Shown here piece after piece: positions 4,845 through 5,569 of a DNA stretch of 5,569 nt (position 1 is its first letter; each line of letters begins with the position of its first letter). Under the pieces are notes generated by a model. That model was not told the origin of the DNA and made no database searches. It was given only the letters and a program-made list of their open reading frames with translations. The position numbers and the translations under genes were made by a program. This DNA is from Candidatus Bathyarchaeota archaeon (GTDB lineage Archaea > Thermoproteota > Bathyarchaeia > Bathyarchaeales > Bathyarchaeaceae). The DNA is taken from the NCBI GenBank assembly GCA_026014605.1, contig JAOZIC010000010.1, positions 1-5,569 on the forward strand, in the 5' to 3' direction.

Positions 4845-5569
4845 ATGGGTAATGTTCCGCAACAGTATCTGGACTTTGTTTTGGACTACGCGCCGTACTT
4901 CTATGTCATCCCAGGAACAGGCGTTGACACAAACTGGGGACAAGGACCCGCCGCAGCAGCCCACGCAGTAGACTTTCTGGCACAGGCGTATGAACATTCA
5001 CAGTTCAGTGTCCAGAAGGCGCAGATTTACGACAAAATCGTAGAACTAGCAGACTACATAGCGTCGGTTCAATGTTTAGATGACCAAAAAATGGCTTACG
5101 GCGGCTTCAAAAGCAACGACACCAGCACAGACTACTACACCATAGATGCCATGCGGGCAATCCCAGCACTGCTAAAGGCTTACCAGATAACAAACAATTA
5201 TGCGTATGTGACCCGAGCAGACTTGGCGGCAACAACGTTTCTGTATAACATGCAGCACCAGCCAAGCGTTTTAGAGGTTCACGACCAATACTACGGCGGT
5301 TTTGCCCAAGCAGTAACCATAACAGACACTTGGCTACCCGAAATGCACATCGTCGACCTCTACGGCGTGATTGGACTCAAAATGTTGCATAACCAAACGG
5401 GGAATCCTCAGCTTCAGACCATGATCGACGACGCAACAAGTTTTTACCGCTCTGGTTTTGAGGAACTGTACAGCCGATATACCCCGCCTCCGAGTGGGGA
5501 CGGGCAGTGGCACAGAGTTGGTGAATCTGATGTTGTTTACGACGACGATTTTGGTTACGCGCTTAATGG
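4845..5569 (+). CDS. Alpha/alpha-toroid protein, possible glycan-active enzyme (3' end outside window)
   Basis: ATG 4845, 3 bases after the connector stop, with GAGGAG at 4829-4834 (10-base spacing). The frame stays open to the window edge, giving 241 complete codons. Repeated helical hairpins are visible: YDKIVELADYIASVQ (62-76), then YGGF (85-88), then a DAMRAIPALLKAYQITNN pair (101-118) with ADLAATTFLYNMQ (125-137). The cycle repeats with YYGGF (149-153), MHIVDLYGVIGLKMLHNQTG (167-186) and MIDDATSFYRSGFEELY (193-209). Near the end is VVYDDDFGYALN. An acidic or aromatic motif after a G-G-F turn, alternating with helix pairs, is typical of toroid enzymes such as six-hairpin glycosidases, polysaccharide lyases, epimerases and cyclases. 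No family-specific catalytic motif is certain. There is no signal peptide. Next to a connector it could be a virion-associated enzyme acting on host surface glycans. A cellular metabolic enzyme is the alternative. Confidence 0.6.
   Translation, partial: MGNVPQQYLDFVLDYAPYFYVIPGTGVDTNWGQGPAAAAHAVDFLAQAYEHSQFSVQKAQIYDKIVELADYIASVQCLDDQKMAYGGFKSNDTSTDYYTIDAMRAIPALLKAYQITNNYAYVTRADLAATTFLYNMQHQPSVLEVHDQYYGGFAQAVTITDTWLPEMHIVDLYGVIGLKMLHNQTGNPQLQTMIDDATSFYRSGFEELYSRYTPPPSGDGQWHRVGESDVVYDDDFGYALN

Noticed and set aside
4500..4997. Minus-strand frames opposite the connector and toroid genes
   Set aside because: Cys-rich shadow translations of two plausible plus-strand genes with their own ribosome sites.

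Overview
The window looks archaeal. Ribosome-binding sites are AGGAGG or GGTGA type, complementary to the archaeal 16S 3' end. There are TATA-like boxes such as TTTAAATA, three of the seven translation starts are GTG or TTG, and a secreted protein ends in a PEF-type C-terminal anchor. The style of the PyrF and of the kelch protein suggests an uncultivated lineage such as Ca. Bathyarchaeia. That placement is recalled family resemblance, not a computed result.

There are three blocks. (1) Bases 1-2379, plus strand: a tight four-gene operon. It holds the end of a beta-rich probable virion protein, a 128-residue phage-type protein of unknown role, a 406-residue LamG-like protein with a repeated, probably fibrous C-terminal part, and an 80-residue winged-helix protein. 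Genes are separated by 12, -8 and 3 bases, with Shine-Dalgarno sites in place. This reads as the late end of a structural module of a head-tailed virus or provirus. (2) Bases 2376-4238, minus strand: a two-gene unit reading right to left. First comes a secreted, membrane-anchored kelch beta-propeller, then 36 bases downstream an apparently intact orotidine-5'-phosphate decarboxylase (pyrF). The pyrF stop overlaps the stop of the winged-helix gene inside a TCTAGA palindrome. (3) Bases 4239-4487: an AT-rich divergent control region with a 23-base dyad next to TATA-like boxes. It is followed on the plus strand by a probable head-tail connector (gp6-like) and the start of a large alpha/alpha-toroid protein that runs off the window.

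The notable point is the layout. Cellular-type genes (pyrF and an anchored kelch protein) sit in opposite orientation between two plus-strand virus-like modules, with almost no spare DNA on the left side. Either a virus carries pyrF and a surface protein as cargo, or two proviral fragments flank a short host segment. I saw no integrase, tRNA, attachment-site repeat, CRISPR array or insertion sequence that would settle this.
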